From NCBI GenBank assembly GCA_029378245.1, contig JARKIF010000002.1, positions 806,001 to 870,000 on the forward strand: a stretch of DNA of 64,000 nucleotides, read 5' to 3'. Below the pieces are notes generated by a model, which worked only from the letters and a program-made list of their open reading frames with translations, had not been told where the DNA came from and made no database searches. Each line of letters opens with the position of its first letter. Positions within the stretch are counted from its first letter, which is position 1. Origin of the DNA: Roridomyces roridus (Eukaryota > Basidiomycota > Agaricomycetes > Agaricales > Mycenaceae). Positions 44,901 to 56,526 of the stretch are shown here, piece after piece. The position numbers and the translations under genes are program-made.

Positions 44901-46069
44901 AAATACCCCTCGTAAATCGCCATGGACAACATCTCGTGAATGGAGGTACTCAAGACCCTGGGCGATCTCGAATAACTAGCAAATATTGAGTCTCGACTGG
45001 CGAAGACCAAGAAAGGTCCTCACCAACTTATCGACCTTGGAATGCCCATGCTCTTTGAGGTAGCTCAAAACAGTGCCATGCTCCATCCACGGAGAAACCA
45101 TGCACAAAGAAGTCGGGAAACTGTCCCGGTCGACTCCTATGAACGGGAGGATATACGGGTGATCTAGATCCTTCCAAACCAGGGCTTCGCGACAAAATTT
45201 CTGCGCATTTCTTAGAGAGTGCAAGCCGGAAAGTAGCAGTGGCTTACCAGGTTCAGGCGTCGCAAGTCTGCACCTCTAAGAAAGTATCGCATGTGTTCCA
45301 ACGCAACGGTTGTGTTTTCATACGAAGCCCGATACACGTCTGAGAAACCACCACCAAACGTGGGATGGACGTCCCGTCCAGTAACTCCATTGATAAAGAG
45401 CGACGAAGGAAGTCTATCGCAAGACTCGGAAAGCTTGCGAATGACACGCCGAGCCCTCTGGCTGTCCTCCGGAGTGATCAAGAACCCTCTGTCTATTGCC
45501 TGGACGGACTGTTAGCGCACTCAAGGCGGACAAGATCTGAATGGTGCACATTCTGAACCACATCGAGGAAAGACTGGGCAGCGTCCCCCTCTAACCGTAG
45601 CACGACCTCCTCTTGGGCCTTGGAGTCGAAAAGCGCGACAAGGCGCGTGGCGATACGCTTCTCGTCCGCGTGCAACGCGTCCCGGAGGCCAAAGTCATCG
45701 GGGACATCAAGTTCTTGAGCCAGCTGAGAGTTTTTAGGCTTTCAGGCCATCCATAAGAAAGACTGGTGGCGGACCTCCAACAATAATTTCCGATACCCCA
45801 AGCTTCCAACGATGACATCGACATGGTTTCCTGAGACTTGATAGCTTTCGAGGGCTTGCTGAAGCCGAAAGACTTCGTTGCCACTTCTACCAGCGTATAA
45901 GAGACAGGGAGGATGGAAGCAGTGCGAGGTACCCTGTAAATTGAGCACAAGCCGCTTTGATAACTAAAGTCGATCGAGTCCTAAATCGCGTCAGTTGCAA
46001 GCATTCGCCCAGTTCAATGAAAAGCACCTGGTATAAGCGCCCATGGGAGAGGGCTAGTGAGCCCGGCAT
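41920..46069 (-). CDS. Kinase-VHS-GAT-SH3 fusion protein, copy C (probable pseudokinase)
   Basis: The start at 46069 gives MPGSLALSHGRLYQ, spliced to DSIDF. The helical N-terminus (VFRLQQALESYQV, ADEKRIATRLVALFDSKAQ) precedes the kinase: GGGFSDVYRAS, VALEHMRYFL, HGDLRGSNILI, DFGLSSFSN and SIYWMAPELI. The ATP-binding Lys of VALK is Glu here (codon at 45296-45298), while A and B keep Lys. The VHS domain reads CEDWATVLDVCETA, LWAIMLQNSSNTF and AAYASG. A three-helix GAT-like segment follows (NDAREYAMLLKDALQ, DFHGKCIKLQQIIV, LEENMLADLLDAYERTLEAL), then three SH3-like modules (DPDGILVDQDEIVEILD, DDPSALSFSAGDILEILD, ADGGDFSFEKGEVLDV). It ends EDEEDES. About 1,100 residues. The VHS-GAT order recalls GGA and LSB5 adaptors. 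Confidence 0.78.
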
Positions 46070-46241
46070 GGCAGAGGTTGCATCCAGTGCCTGTCTTCGG
46101 TATCGACGGCCAACATCGGAGGCTGATGGTCAGAGACAAAAACGGAACAGCCCAAAATGTTCTCTATCTCGAACGCCCAATATTCAACTACATGCCATTA
46201 TTTAATCAAGAAATTGTATGTAACGTGAGGGTGAGGGTATT

Positions 46242-47717
46242 CTACAGTCCAGGCGTATTCATAACCTTGTAGGCCTTATCCCGCATGCGAGTGGGTACCG
46301 CGGCGAGTATATCCCTAAACGAAGCCTCCCCCTCATCGTCCGTGTCATCCAGCGAGGAACCAGCGTCCTCGGCATCCGCACAAGGGGCCCTCGCGCCAAC
46401 TGCAATGCATTCCATTCAGCCGATGCTGGGAATCCCAAGAGAAGAAGAAGCAGAAAACTCACAAAATATGGTAACGAAAGGCATCGCACCCTCGACCTTT
46501 TCGAACAACAGCCGCTCGGTCCTGCACGCAGTCACCACAGGCTGTAAATCCTGCCTCGCATCCGCCTTTTGCGTCTCACACCCACTCGAAGCTTCGATCC
46601 GTGCCATCTGCCGCGTGGTCACAGAGATGCACGCCGCCAAGGCACCCATGAATCCCTCCTTTGCCGACTCGGGAATCCACAGGCCGTAATACGCCGACAT
46701 GGTGAGCGAATAAAGCGACTGGGGAAGCATCCCGAGGGCAGCAGGCGCAAAGGGTGCATGGTGCGACAAGTGAAGCGTCTCGAGGGCGGGAAGCTCACGC
46801 AAAAGTTGGGCATATGCAGATGAAAGGTGCGTCAGGACGCTAAGGTTGTCGAGGCGGAGAGTCCGCAGCACGTAACCTCCGGGAAGAGGCACCGCCGCCT
46901 CCGAAACGAAGAGCGGTGCACGAAGCTGCAGCCCACCAATGAACCGCACGTCTAAATCGTGCACACTGCTGCCACAGATGGAGAGCAGTCGTGCAAAGAA
47001 GCCAGAAGCGTTCTCATGGCTGCTGTCGAGGCGTATGCGACGCAGCTTGTGCGAAGGCAGCGCGCCGGAAAGAGACATGACGTGACAATCACGCAAATGC
47101 AGGTCCTGTACCGACGACAGGCTGTCCAGGAGGGAGTGAAGAATACCAGGGGCAAATGTCGTCGAAAATCCGATGAGGTGTTGCACGGGAAGGCCCCAGA
47201 GGACGATGGGGCATTGGGAGAGGAAGAGGTGGGTGAGTTTGGGGGTGCGCGTGAGGAACTCCTCGAGGCCCTTTTCAAGTGGTTCACAGTCGACCGACCC
47301 GATCTGGTAATCCAACGCGGCGATCTGAATGTACCGCCCAAGTTCAGGTCGCGCTTCGAGTGTGCGTAAAAGGAGACGGAGGGAACCAGCAGGGTGTCCA
47401 GGATGCTTTCGGCCCTTCCATCCCGTAAAATCGAGTTGTATGTTTTGGTACAAGACGCGTTCGACCACGTTACGGAGGGTGGATGACACCTGGCTGAGCG
47501 CGCTGAGGTGAAAACGCGCGTCGGAAAAGTCAGAGTACTTGTCGGAGATGTAGAGGGCCGCAGCGTCCAAGACGTTGCCGGCTTTGGGGTCGCGCAGGGA
47601 GATGGCAATGTGCTCGATGATTTCGAGCGGCAAATCAAGAAACTCGACACTCGGACGGTTCCATCGGTCTTGAAAAGTCAGAAAACGCGTCTCGTAGAGT
47701 AGCTGGGAAACGCACAT
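46242..47717 (-). CDS. F-box/LRR-like protein
   Basis: The N-terminal region contains an F-box-like motif (VEFLDLPLEIIEHIAISL...AALYISDKY...LSALSQVSSTLRNVVERVLYQNIQLDF), typical of Agaricomycete F-box proteins. Irregular leucine-rich repeats follow (LTHLFLSQCPIVLWG, VQDLHLRDCHVMSLSG, LETLHLSHHAPF, LYSLTMSAYYGLW). F-box proteins link SCF ubiquitin ligases to substrates, and the LRR part would bind substrate, which is inference. A last exon adds an acidic tail (DAGSSLDDTDDEGEASF) ending VMNTPGL. It has about 475 residues. The start at 47717 is provisional. An acidic/Ser-rich frame upstream (47760-47860) could be an extra N-terminal exon, but no clean splice joins it. Confidence 0.75.
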
Positions 47718-48143
47718 ATATTCCTCTGAACCCTGACTGGCGCTGGACGCGGCGTGCCAGCCGATGAAGACGACGAAGAGGATTCCGAGTCTGACGACTT
47801 GTCCTCATCTTCCTCATCGTCCGACCCGTCCTCCGACGCGTGTTTTGTGAGACTCGGCACGAACTGCAGACGACGACAAGCGAGACGGCTTTTTATGCGA
47901 TTGGAGATGACGGAGAGCGTCCCTGAGCTTGCAGAGAAGAACAGGGCCTCGGATTGAGCCGCTGGAACGCAGTGAGCAGAGAATAACAGGCTGGAACGCT
48001 CGACGCACACGATGCCACGGACATGAGAGAGCGAGGAAAACTATCCAAGAAAGCGGGACAAGAGAGAGAGTAGGTTGGACTGTGATCGGTTTGGCCATTG
48101 TGTACGCGTTCGATGGCCCAATATGTAACAGAATCCGATTTTC
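47718..48143. other. Intergenic stretch with possible upstream exon
   Basis: It contains a Ser/Asp/Glu-rich frame on the - strand (ASEDGSDDEEDEDKSSD). Its complement also reads acidic, so codon content alone does not decide strand. It could belong to the F-box gene. Confidence 0.35.
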
Positions 48144-51016
48144 TCAAGTACACTTTACAACAATTCCGACCTTGTCTTTCTCGCGCCGTTCCTCCTTCTT
48201 CACAACCACTCTGCGCTCGTCGCCCTTCGGCAGCTCAACCCAAATCACATCATACAGCAGCTGGTACCCTCCACGAACCACCTCATAATCCACCACCACC
48301 TCGTTCGCATCCGCCTCAAACGAAAGCACAAGCTCGGTGTAAATACCCTCCTCCGTATGCTCGTTCGACACCCCATCGTCCTCGATCAGCGTAAAGCTTC
48401 CCGTCGACTTGCCCCCGGGGTCAGGGAATATAAGCGCAGTTCGTTCCGCTACGCCATCGTAGATGTTCCGCGGGCACTCGCCCCCGAGCACCAATATCCC
48501 GCCCGACCGCACCAAAACCGGCGTCCTAGCCAACGGGGCATCCAGCTCGATAAACTCCCCCTTGCCCTGGTGCCACACCCCTGTATCCAGCTCACACCAC
48601 TGCACCGCCGTCTCTCCGTCATTCGCCAGAGCAGGGAGGTACACAGCGCGCGTCGTGGCGCCCTTGGTCGTCACCGGCGCCACGAGCACATGTGAACCAA
48701 ACAAAAACTCCTCGTCAAGATGTAGCGTCACTGGGTCCACCGAGTGGTACCACAGCAACGGCTTGAGAAGCGGCCACCCATGGCGTTGATACCCAGTAAC
48801 ATACAACGAGTAGAATGTCGGCGCAAGACGATAGCGGAAAGCCAGGGCCTCGCGAATCATGTCGCTGATCCCAGGTACGTCATCGTACATCCACATTGTC
48901 GTAGAAATCTCCTTCCACGAATGCTACAGCGCGTCAACAGCAGCCATGGCGGACGGAAGAGAGACTTACGACGGTAAACCGCGAATGCCACGCCCCATTC
49001 TGACACCATCGCACAAGCAACTCGGGACTCGGATGATGTGCACCCGCAAAGCCACCAATATCGTGCCCATACAATCCAGGGCCAAAGCTCATCCCGACGC
49101 TCAACGTCATCTTGGTACCCCACTTGAGCGCCTTCCACGTCGTAGAGTTGTCCCCACTCCACGTCGCGTGTGCGTACGCCTGGATGCCAGGCACTCCAGA
49201 ACGCGAGACGATCACGGGACGGTGTGCGGGGCGGGTGGCGATGACAGTTTCGTAAGTCGTCTGGGAAAAATGAGGGCAAGTAAATGGAAAATAAGAGATA
49301 CCCACCCGTGCCATGCCCATCGTCTGTATCGCTTTCCCAACGCTCCCAACGCGAGTCTCCCCTCCTCCCCACCCCATGCGCGTCTCCACGTTGCCTCCCT
49401 TGGCCGCAAACATCCCCTCCTCGCCGACGAACCTCTCCTCATCGTCCATCAGCCCCGCAATTTCCTAACAAGGAATGTTAGCGCAGGTCAATAGCAGTTA
49501 GATAACCCACATTATTGTCAATCCACATCCCAGTAAGCCCGTTCTTCATGAGCTCCTCCTTGATCTTTTCCGCCCACCACTCCCTCGCAGCCTTTGCCGA
49601 ATAGTCGAAATATGATCCAGGCTTATGCGACGCGAACCCTGCAGCCCACACCCAGCTCATCGCCGCCTTGGCACCAGGCTCAGCATCCGGTGGAGGGCGG
49701 ACAAAGACACCCTTCTCCAACGCGTCCTTGTAGAGCGGGTGCTTTTCAAGCAGCCAGGGCTTGATGTTCACGATGAGCTGCACGCCGAGCTCCGTCTCGA
49801 CGATCCGACCAAAGTCCGCCGGGGATGGATACCGTGCGCGATTCCAGACAAAGTAATTCCTGTCATCGGTCTCCTCGTCTTGGCACCAGCCTGAGGAGAG
49901 GTAGAGTCCGTCGACGGGGAAGCCGTGCGTGCGGCAGTCTCTGAGGAATTGGATTACGGCTTCTTGGGCACGCGGGTCTGCGGCAAGGGCGAGGCTGGAG
50001 GAGAGGTAGCCGAATTGGGAGAGGGGAGGGAGGGTTGGAGAGGCGGCAAAGGCAGGGGATTTTCCTGTTGGTGAGACCAAGCGCGCGTATTCAGAGAGGA
50101 CGGAGGGTAGAGTGCCGTCGCCGAGGATCATGTAATAGTCGAGCTGAAGAGCTTGTTAGATATTTCGTGATGAAAGAATGTCCACTTACGGGACCGCTGT
50201 TGGCCTTGTATAGACGGAAGCAGCCCCAGAGAACGTCGCTTTCCGCACCTGTTTTGGCTGTCAGACATTTGAATCATCGAGAAAAAAAAAGACGGACCCA
50301 TATCGAACGTCGAGTCGCTGAGATTGTTGTAGAACATGCCGTACCACAGCTTGGTCTTCTTGTTGTACACGGTATAAAACGGGTTGAGCTTGTACAGCGG
50401 ATCGCCGTTTTCCCAGTCATAGGACAGGGCGTCGCGGCCTTCCATGATGAACTTCTTGCCCGCTTTCATCAGGTTCCCCCGAGACTCGCCGAGGCCATAG
50501 ACGAATTCGTTGCGGTCGTCATGGATGTACGAAACAGTCGATGTGAACTCGTCTTCAGACGTCGGGAGGTAATTCTCACGTTCAACCTGGGGGAATGTGA
50601 GACGGTGAAGAGATCGATTGATATCGACTTGCGTAGTGCATAACCGCGCCAGAAGCCGCGTCAAACGCGTACGCGCGCGTGTGGCTGTCGGCGTGGAATG
50701 GAGTGCCGTCCTTGGTAAACCACTCGAGGCGCGGACAGGCCTCGTAGTTGACCTTGATGCTGAGTGCGCTCGTCGTCACGCTTCCGCACTTGCTGCCACT
50801 GCCCATATCGACGTTGGCAGAGGCAGAGGGCGCCTCCCATGCGATCCCATTATTGGTTTTCTGAGGAAACTTGTCGACTGGCAGTTGGTGTACGACGCGA
50901 ACTACGGTGTCCGAGATGGGCTGGATGGAAAGTGCATGACCACGCGGATTGCGGAGATGGAAGATGGCATCTCCAGATGCGGGGGAGAAGGCGGAGGGAA
51001 AGAATATACGAGGCAT
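48144..51016 (-). CDS. GH31 alpha-glucosidase family protein
   Basis: Family 31 glycosidases cleave terminal alpha-glucosides or xylosides by a retaining mechanism. The start is MPRIFFPSAFSPASGD, with no clear signal peptide, so it is probably intracellular. The GH31 N-terminal sandwich includes EFVYGLGESRGNLMKAG. The barrel follows with FPVDGLYLSSGW, LIVNIKPWLLEKHP and the nucleophile motif GMWIDNNE (built across an intron). Then come RPVIVSRSGVPGIQ, the acid/base motif ATWSGDNSTTW, the sugar-site motif GPGLYGHDIGGF, and ALAFRYRLAPTFYSLYV. The C-terminus is beta-rich. About 850 residues, seven or more exons. The first intron joins DAASGA to VERENYLP, because alternatives hit stops. Substrate specificity cannot be read from sequence alone. 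Confidence 0.9.
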
Positions 51017-51743
51017 GGTGGGTCAATGAAAGCAGCTCTGGGATGGGTACATATGTGAACGAGTAGGGAGGAGGGGCATCGGGATTCGGACCGAAGTCGA
51101 TCACTGGCAAATTGAGCTGCCTGGCTTCAAAGTTGGACCGATGGCGGGGCCCCGGAATGGGATGCGAGATGGAAGTGGTGAACAAGATCGTGAGAGTTGC
51201 CAAACAAAGTTCAAACATGGCGGGCGCTCCTTCATACAACCTCCATAGACCCACGGTTTCCGAGTAAGTAAACCCGGTTCCATAGCCCTCTCCTCCGTCT
51301 GCAACGACGACTCGCCTTGGAAACATTGGAAACTCGACTGTAATTCCGGGCTCTCTTTCTTCCCATTTTCAAAGCCGGGTCCGAGACCCTGACGATCCAC
51401 AGGAGTCAGTACGTCGCCAGGCAACTTTATCCCGCCTCCGTCGCGTCGCCCCATGGGGCGGATCAATTATCATCCCTCCACAGTTTTGGCGTGCACATCA
51501 ACATGCTGTTTGCCTCGTAAATCTTTTGACGGTTGACCATGTGCCTCTGTCTCCCTCAATTGAACCACAAATCCACTTTCCTCTCCTCGTGCCCAGCCAA
51601 TTCGTTCTTTTCATGAGAACGATCCGCGCGATCAGTTGGAAATTCCTTTCGGCTGTCGGACCGTGGTCATATGACCCCTGTAGCCCTGGATCTTCGGGGC
51701 TATAAAATGGAGAGGAGACGCGTCAAAAATTCTTCCCGACGCC
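51017..51743. promoter_or_regulatory. Divergent intergenic region
   Basis: About 730 bases separate the GH31 start (-) and the permease start (+). It includes the TATA element described separately. No gene is seen. Confidence 0.45.
51701..51707 (+). promoter_or_regulatory. TATA box of the permease gene
   Basis: TATAAAA lies 43 bp upstream of the ATG at 51744, with a normal spacing for a short 5' UTR. This supports the chosen start. Confidence 0.65.
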
Positions 51744-53734
51744 ATGGCTTCCTCCATCGAAGACAAGACCCACGTCGCCCATCTCGAAAAGACCACCTCC
51801 GCCAGCACCGTCGACCCCAAGGCGGCCGGCCCCCAGTCTTTCGGTGATGCTGCCAAGGCAATCCTTGGCGACGCTGCCTACGATCCCGTCATCGTTTCCG
51901 CTGAAGAGAATGCTCGCATCCTGCGCAAGACCGACCTCTACCTTCTCCCGGTCATGCTCGCGTTCGTATCCGTTTCTAAACCACCGAAACGCCTGTCTTA
52001 TCTGTCCTCCAGGATCTACTTTCTCCAGCAATTGGACAAGAGCACGCTCTCCTACGCATCTGTCTTCAATCTGGCAACCAACGCGCACCTCGTCGGATAC
52101 CAGTACAGTGCACTCGGCAGTATCGTCTATGCCGCCCAACTCATTTGGCAACCCGTCTCGTCCTTCTTCTTGGTCCGCCTGCCCGTAGGCCGCTGGCTCG
52201 CATTCAATGTCTTCATGTGGGTATGTGCCCCTCTTCATTCCACTGACTATGCGCTCATGGCACGCCAGGGCGTCGTTCTCTCCTGCATGACCTCTGCGAC
52301 GAATTTCAAGCTGCTCATCACGGCGCGTTTCTTCCTCGGTCTCTTCGAGGCCACCGTGGCGCCCACTTTCGTCACCATCACCGCCATGTGGTGGCGTCGT
52401 CGCGAGCAAACGCAGCGCACTTCGTTGTGGTATTCCATGAACGGAGTCACTATCGTCGTCGGCTCCATCCTGTCCTATGGACTGGGCCACATTCACAGCA
52501 ACGTCCTGGAGTCCTACCAGATCATCTTCTTGTTCACCGGGCTCTTGACAGTCGTCTTCTCTATAGTCGTGTAGTACGTTCCTTTCTTCTTCACCTGATA
52601 CCCCTAACTCAGAGTCAAAAGCTTGTTCCTCCCAGACTCCCCGACCACCGCTCGGTTCCTCAGCCACGACGAGAAGATCCTTGCTGTCGAGCGTCTGCGC
52701 GCTAACAACACCGGTACCGAGACTAAGCAATGGAAATGGGAGCAAGTCTGGGAGTGTCTGCTTGACCCCAAGACATGGGCTTGGTTTAGTATGATCTTCC
52801 TCATCTCCGTTCCCAGTGGCGGTATCACCACCTGTGCGTTTGCCTCTTTTTTCTCCAGCCTTCAAAGACTCATCACGTACTACAGTCGGGCCCTTGATTG
52901 TCAAGTCGTTCGGGTACAACCAGCTCAACACGATCTTGCTGCAGATGCCTTTCGGTGCCGTAGCCATTATTGCGACGCTCGCCGGTGGCTGGGCCGCTGC
53001 CAACTACAAACTCAAGTTCATCCCGCTCGTGTCACTGACCCTTGCCCCCATCGCCGGTGCTGCCGCCCTGCTCCACATCAAGCGGACGGCTTCAAATAAG
53101 GGTGCTCTCCTGGCTGCTTACTACATGTATGTCTCTTTCCTTTCCCTTTATTCTGTTCCAAGCGCTGACAATCGCGTGCAGTGTATCCTTCTACCCTGGT
53201 ATCTCGCCGCTCATCTACACCTGGTCCTCGCAAAACACCGCAGGGCACACCAAGAAGACGCTCACGACGGGTATCCTGTTCATCGGGCAATCGGCGGGTA
53301 ACATCCTCGGGCCATTCTTGTACACCACCGAGCAAGCACCTTTGTACCACCGCGGGCTCACGTCGAGTCTTGTCTGCTTGGCGATCCTGGGAGCGTCGTT
53401 CTTGTGCGTCTCCTTCCTGCCTTCCTTCCTTCCTTCGTTGAAAATGAAATTGACTAATACCTGCGCAGGGTAACCGCCGCCTACCTCGCCTTCCTCAACC
53501 GCTCGCACGCCAAACGCCGCGTGGCCCTCGGCAAGAGCGAAAAGCTCGTTGACGCGTCGCTCGAGCGCACTGAGGATGCAGGCGCCGCTCAGCAGGCTAA
53601 CGGCGCTGGCTTTGCTTCCAACGCCTTTGATGACCTTACGGATTTGCAGAATGAGGATTTCATTTGTACGTTCCTTCCCTTCCTATCGTTTCTCGTTGAC
53701 TGATGAGATAATGGAATGAATAGACGTGCTGTGA
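51744..53734 (+). CDS. MFS permease, anion:cation symporter (allantoate permease/Dal5-like)
   Basis: This is a plasma-membrane transporter of about 550 residues with about 12 hydrophobic segments and cytosolic ends. The N-terminus is MASSIEDKTHVAHLEK, followed by the ILRKTDLYLLPVML start of TM1 and the signature IYFLQQLDKSTLSYAS. Other features are SSFFLVRLPVGRWLAFN, ARFFLGLFEATVAPTF, MWWRRREQTQRTSLWYSMNG, the loop motif LPDSPTTARFLSHDEK, FGPLIVKSFGYNQLNT and GPFLYTTEQAPLYHRG. This motif set is that of the ACS family (allantoate, nicotinate, pantothenate and related organic anions). The last two introns end the protein as LQNEDFI-YVL. The real substrate is unknown. Confidence 0.9.
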
Positions 53735-53899
53735 TACCACGGATTAATTTGTAACGACTGGGGATGTAAGATAGCTGTTCATCGTGTATATTATCAACGG
53801 TTTAACGTTTTGTAATGAAGCAATTGAATGCCTCCTGCGCTGTACTGCTTGGAAACTGGATTCATTGGATTCCTATCCTACACAGCAGCGCTAGCTGAA

Positions 53900-55004
53900 T
53901 TACTTGGAGACAATGGAGACACTATACGAATTGGTAACGAGGTTCGCCGTGCCGACGAACGCCTCGGTGCCTGCTTGGATCGCTTGGATGTACTGCGTCG
54001 ACGCCACTCCCTGTGAATTGACCAGATACGCTGCGATGTACCTGTCAGTATCGTTGCGGGGTAAAAAAAGAGCCTGTCTTTGTCTTACTGAAGAATGCGT
54101 TCAAATCCACGTTAAAGTCGTTGATGTCCCCTGTAGAGCTGACGAACGAAATGACCTGCCAATTTGCATTGGGTCCCTGAGTTCAAATGCGCTCAATGAG
54201 ATAACCCGAGGAGAAGGAGGGGTACGCGCACCTTCCACACGTTCCAAGTGTGGTTCGCAACAGGCGTAGCTGTGGTGATTTGAGAGCCGACGGGCTGGAT
54301 TCTGCCGGAGTGGATCCATTACTAGATATTCGTGAAACGAGTGAGAATGGGCGTACCCTCCGAGACCGGAGAGCCAAATCATACTGAGAAGTAATCGTTA
54401 TCGCGAGAAAAACACCGATAGAAAACAACCGACATCTCGTAGCTCGAGGCTGAGGTGGCGGGAGAGCCGGAACTCGCTTTTCCAAACCAGATGTCATACC
54501 TGCAACTTGGTGAGCGACCGCGCTATCCCGCGCACAAGACGAATTTACGAGACATCGGCACGAATACCAGAAGACTGGCTCGTATAATTCCAATTCCAGG
54601 CTGTAGGAGCTGACGCCACGTTTTGGAGTTGGACGCCTTTGCTTGTGGTTGACAGTACATTAGCGTCTGAGTGAACAGCTTAGAAGATATATAACGGGGA
54701 GGGAAGCCATGACGCACAGCTCTTTACGTTGTTGGGCCCGTTTGCCCAGGTATAGTTGGTGCTCCAGGATACGCTGGCTGTCGAGGAACTGGCAAGAGTA
54801 GATTTCTGAGAACCAACACCGGCAGCTGCGGTCCTTTTCAAGCAAGAAATGCGCAAAATGAGACAAGATAACCGTACCTTCGCCCCAGAGATTCTGGCAC
54901 AGTGTAAATCCCCCAGCAGGGAGACAATCGTATTGTCCGGTGATAGTCTGCGCGACACCGAGACTGAGCAGAGAAGATAACGCGAAGAAGGAGGAGATAT
55001 GCAT
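53900..55004 (-). CDS. Secreted GH12 endoglucanase, copy 1
   Basis: A family 12 retaining endo-beta-1,4-glucanase or xyloglucanase of about 235 residues. I chose the ATG at 55004 (MHISSFFALSSLLSLGVAQ), a textbook signal peptide, over the one at 55019 because a TATA box lies 32 bp upstream of 55004. Mature motifs are TGQYDCLPAGGFTLCQNLWG, YDIWFGKASSGSP and the nucleophile segment SSYEMIWLSGLGG. Further on are PVANHTWNVWK, GDINDFNVDLNAFF, GVASTQYIQAIQ and the acid/base segment AGTEAFVGTA. About eight short introns. It would attack plant cell-wall glucan. Its tandem duplicate is copy 2, 1.5 kb away on the same strand. Confidence 0.88.
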
Positions 55005-56526
55005 TCTTTGGAGCGCCATGGGTCGTAGAGCGACATACTTATACGCGGAGTTGAGCAGTGACCAGCTGGTACACGAGAGAAGCTGGTTTATCCGCCTTCA
55101 GACCCGGAGCGAATGGATGGCGACACAGTGGAGCGGGTATGCATCCGAAGAACAGCCCTTGGTGAAAAGTTGCGTCTGGGTCCACTACGGCTGCTACCAA
55201 GAGAAAAGACACAGATGGGAGAACCCGGCGGAATAAAAAGGATTCGGTTGTTCGAAGGCAAAGTTCGTGCTGCAAGTTTCATGGGAGGAACAGCGTATTA
55301 CACGTAGAGCGCCAAGAAAACAATTCCGAAATTTACCCAGGAAGACGAGAAAGCTGGATCAATCCTGGTGAACGCGAGAAGCAAGAGGGTGCGGCAATCA
55401 CCGGCGATCAATTCTCTCCTCTGCACCCCTCGCCGAGCAAGAACTTGAAATAATATCCTGAATGTTTAATTCCAAATTTATTTGAGACGCCGACTGGTAT
55501 ATTCGAGTGCGTCCGGGAGTTGGGATAACCGGAGCACCGGGGCACCGAAGCACCGATCATTTGGTGATCTCGGTGTTTTGCCGCTCGGCACAAACAGGCA
55601 AACACATCAGATCATTACTCCTGACCACGCCCATTGATCCACGCCACGCCTGGCATCGCCTGCCTCCGCCTGCCCTCGCAACGTCTGTCGCCTTCCACGT
55701 CCCTCGTCGCCTTCCACATCCCTCGTCCCTCGTCGCCGTCGCACCGCGACAACGGTCGGAAATCGGCGTTGCATCAAAGTGGCATTATTTCAAGTCCCTC
55801 ACGTTGCCAACCCGCACCACGGCCACAACAGCCCTTGGAAAACCTGTGGGTCCATCTCAGGGTTGAGGGAGGAGCAAGGGAGGACAGAAACAATCATGGC
55901 GAGGCTCACCTTCGCCTCACCCTCACTCGTGAGTCACTATTCGTCTTGATTCTTGATCATGAAGTCGTCCAAGCACATCCCTCCCGCCGAGTGCACGTCC
56001 AGGCCCTCATCCTTTTGCGCATCGACTCCCATCCAATCCCTCCACGCTCCACCCCTTCTTCACTTCCGTGACTCAGACGGACGTGTTCCCACCTCATCGC
56101 TGGCCCCTCGAGTGCATATCTGCCGCCTTCCCCTCCTCGTCACGGACTTTTCTCAGCCCATCTGCTCGCCTCACGCCCGCCTCGCCCCCGGTTTGTCACC
56201 TGCAGTCAGCGCCCCCAAATCTGCCGCTCCCGCCGTTCGGCTGCTTCTTCTCTCATAGTATTAGATACAACAATGTGTTCAATTCTGAATTAATATTACA
56301 TGCCATCCAGTATGAACTGGTCAATAAAGATAAAGAGGGAGTGAATGGAGGACTGTCCAACGAGCCAGAGACGAGCGAGGAGGAGGTGATGGCAGCCGTG
56401 ATGGCAGCCGCAGCGGCAGATCACTGTAGCACAGCCATCCGATCGTCGGTGCTGCGGTTATCCCAACTCCCGAATTTTGTGGTATATTCTTGGTATATTC
56501 ATGCCATTCCTAACTGACACACCCAG
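55005..56526. other. Intergenic stretch between GH12 copies
   Basis: It includes the copy 1 promoter, whose first about 550 bases are related to those upstream of copy 2. It then has C/T-rich stretches with imperfect repeats of CCTCGTCGCC-like sequence near 55680-55740. A few frames of about 100-150 codons have no recognisable content. Confidence 0.4.
55036..55043 (-). promoter_or_regulatory. TATA box, GH12 copy 1
   Basis: TATAAGTA on the - strand lies 32 bp upstream of the chosen start. The same element with similar spacing occurs before copy 2. Confidence 0.6.

Noticed and set aside
46952..47650. Long second frame on the - strand within the F-box gene
   Set aside because: It overlaps the F-box/LRR frame on the same strand. 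Only the latter has recognisable repeats and an F-box.
51723..53003. Open frame of 426 codons on the - strand
   Set aside because: It is the complement of the permease coding exons. Its Asp/Glu/Arg-rich content is what the reverse of a GC-rich membrane protein gene gives.
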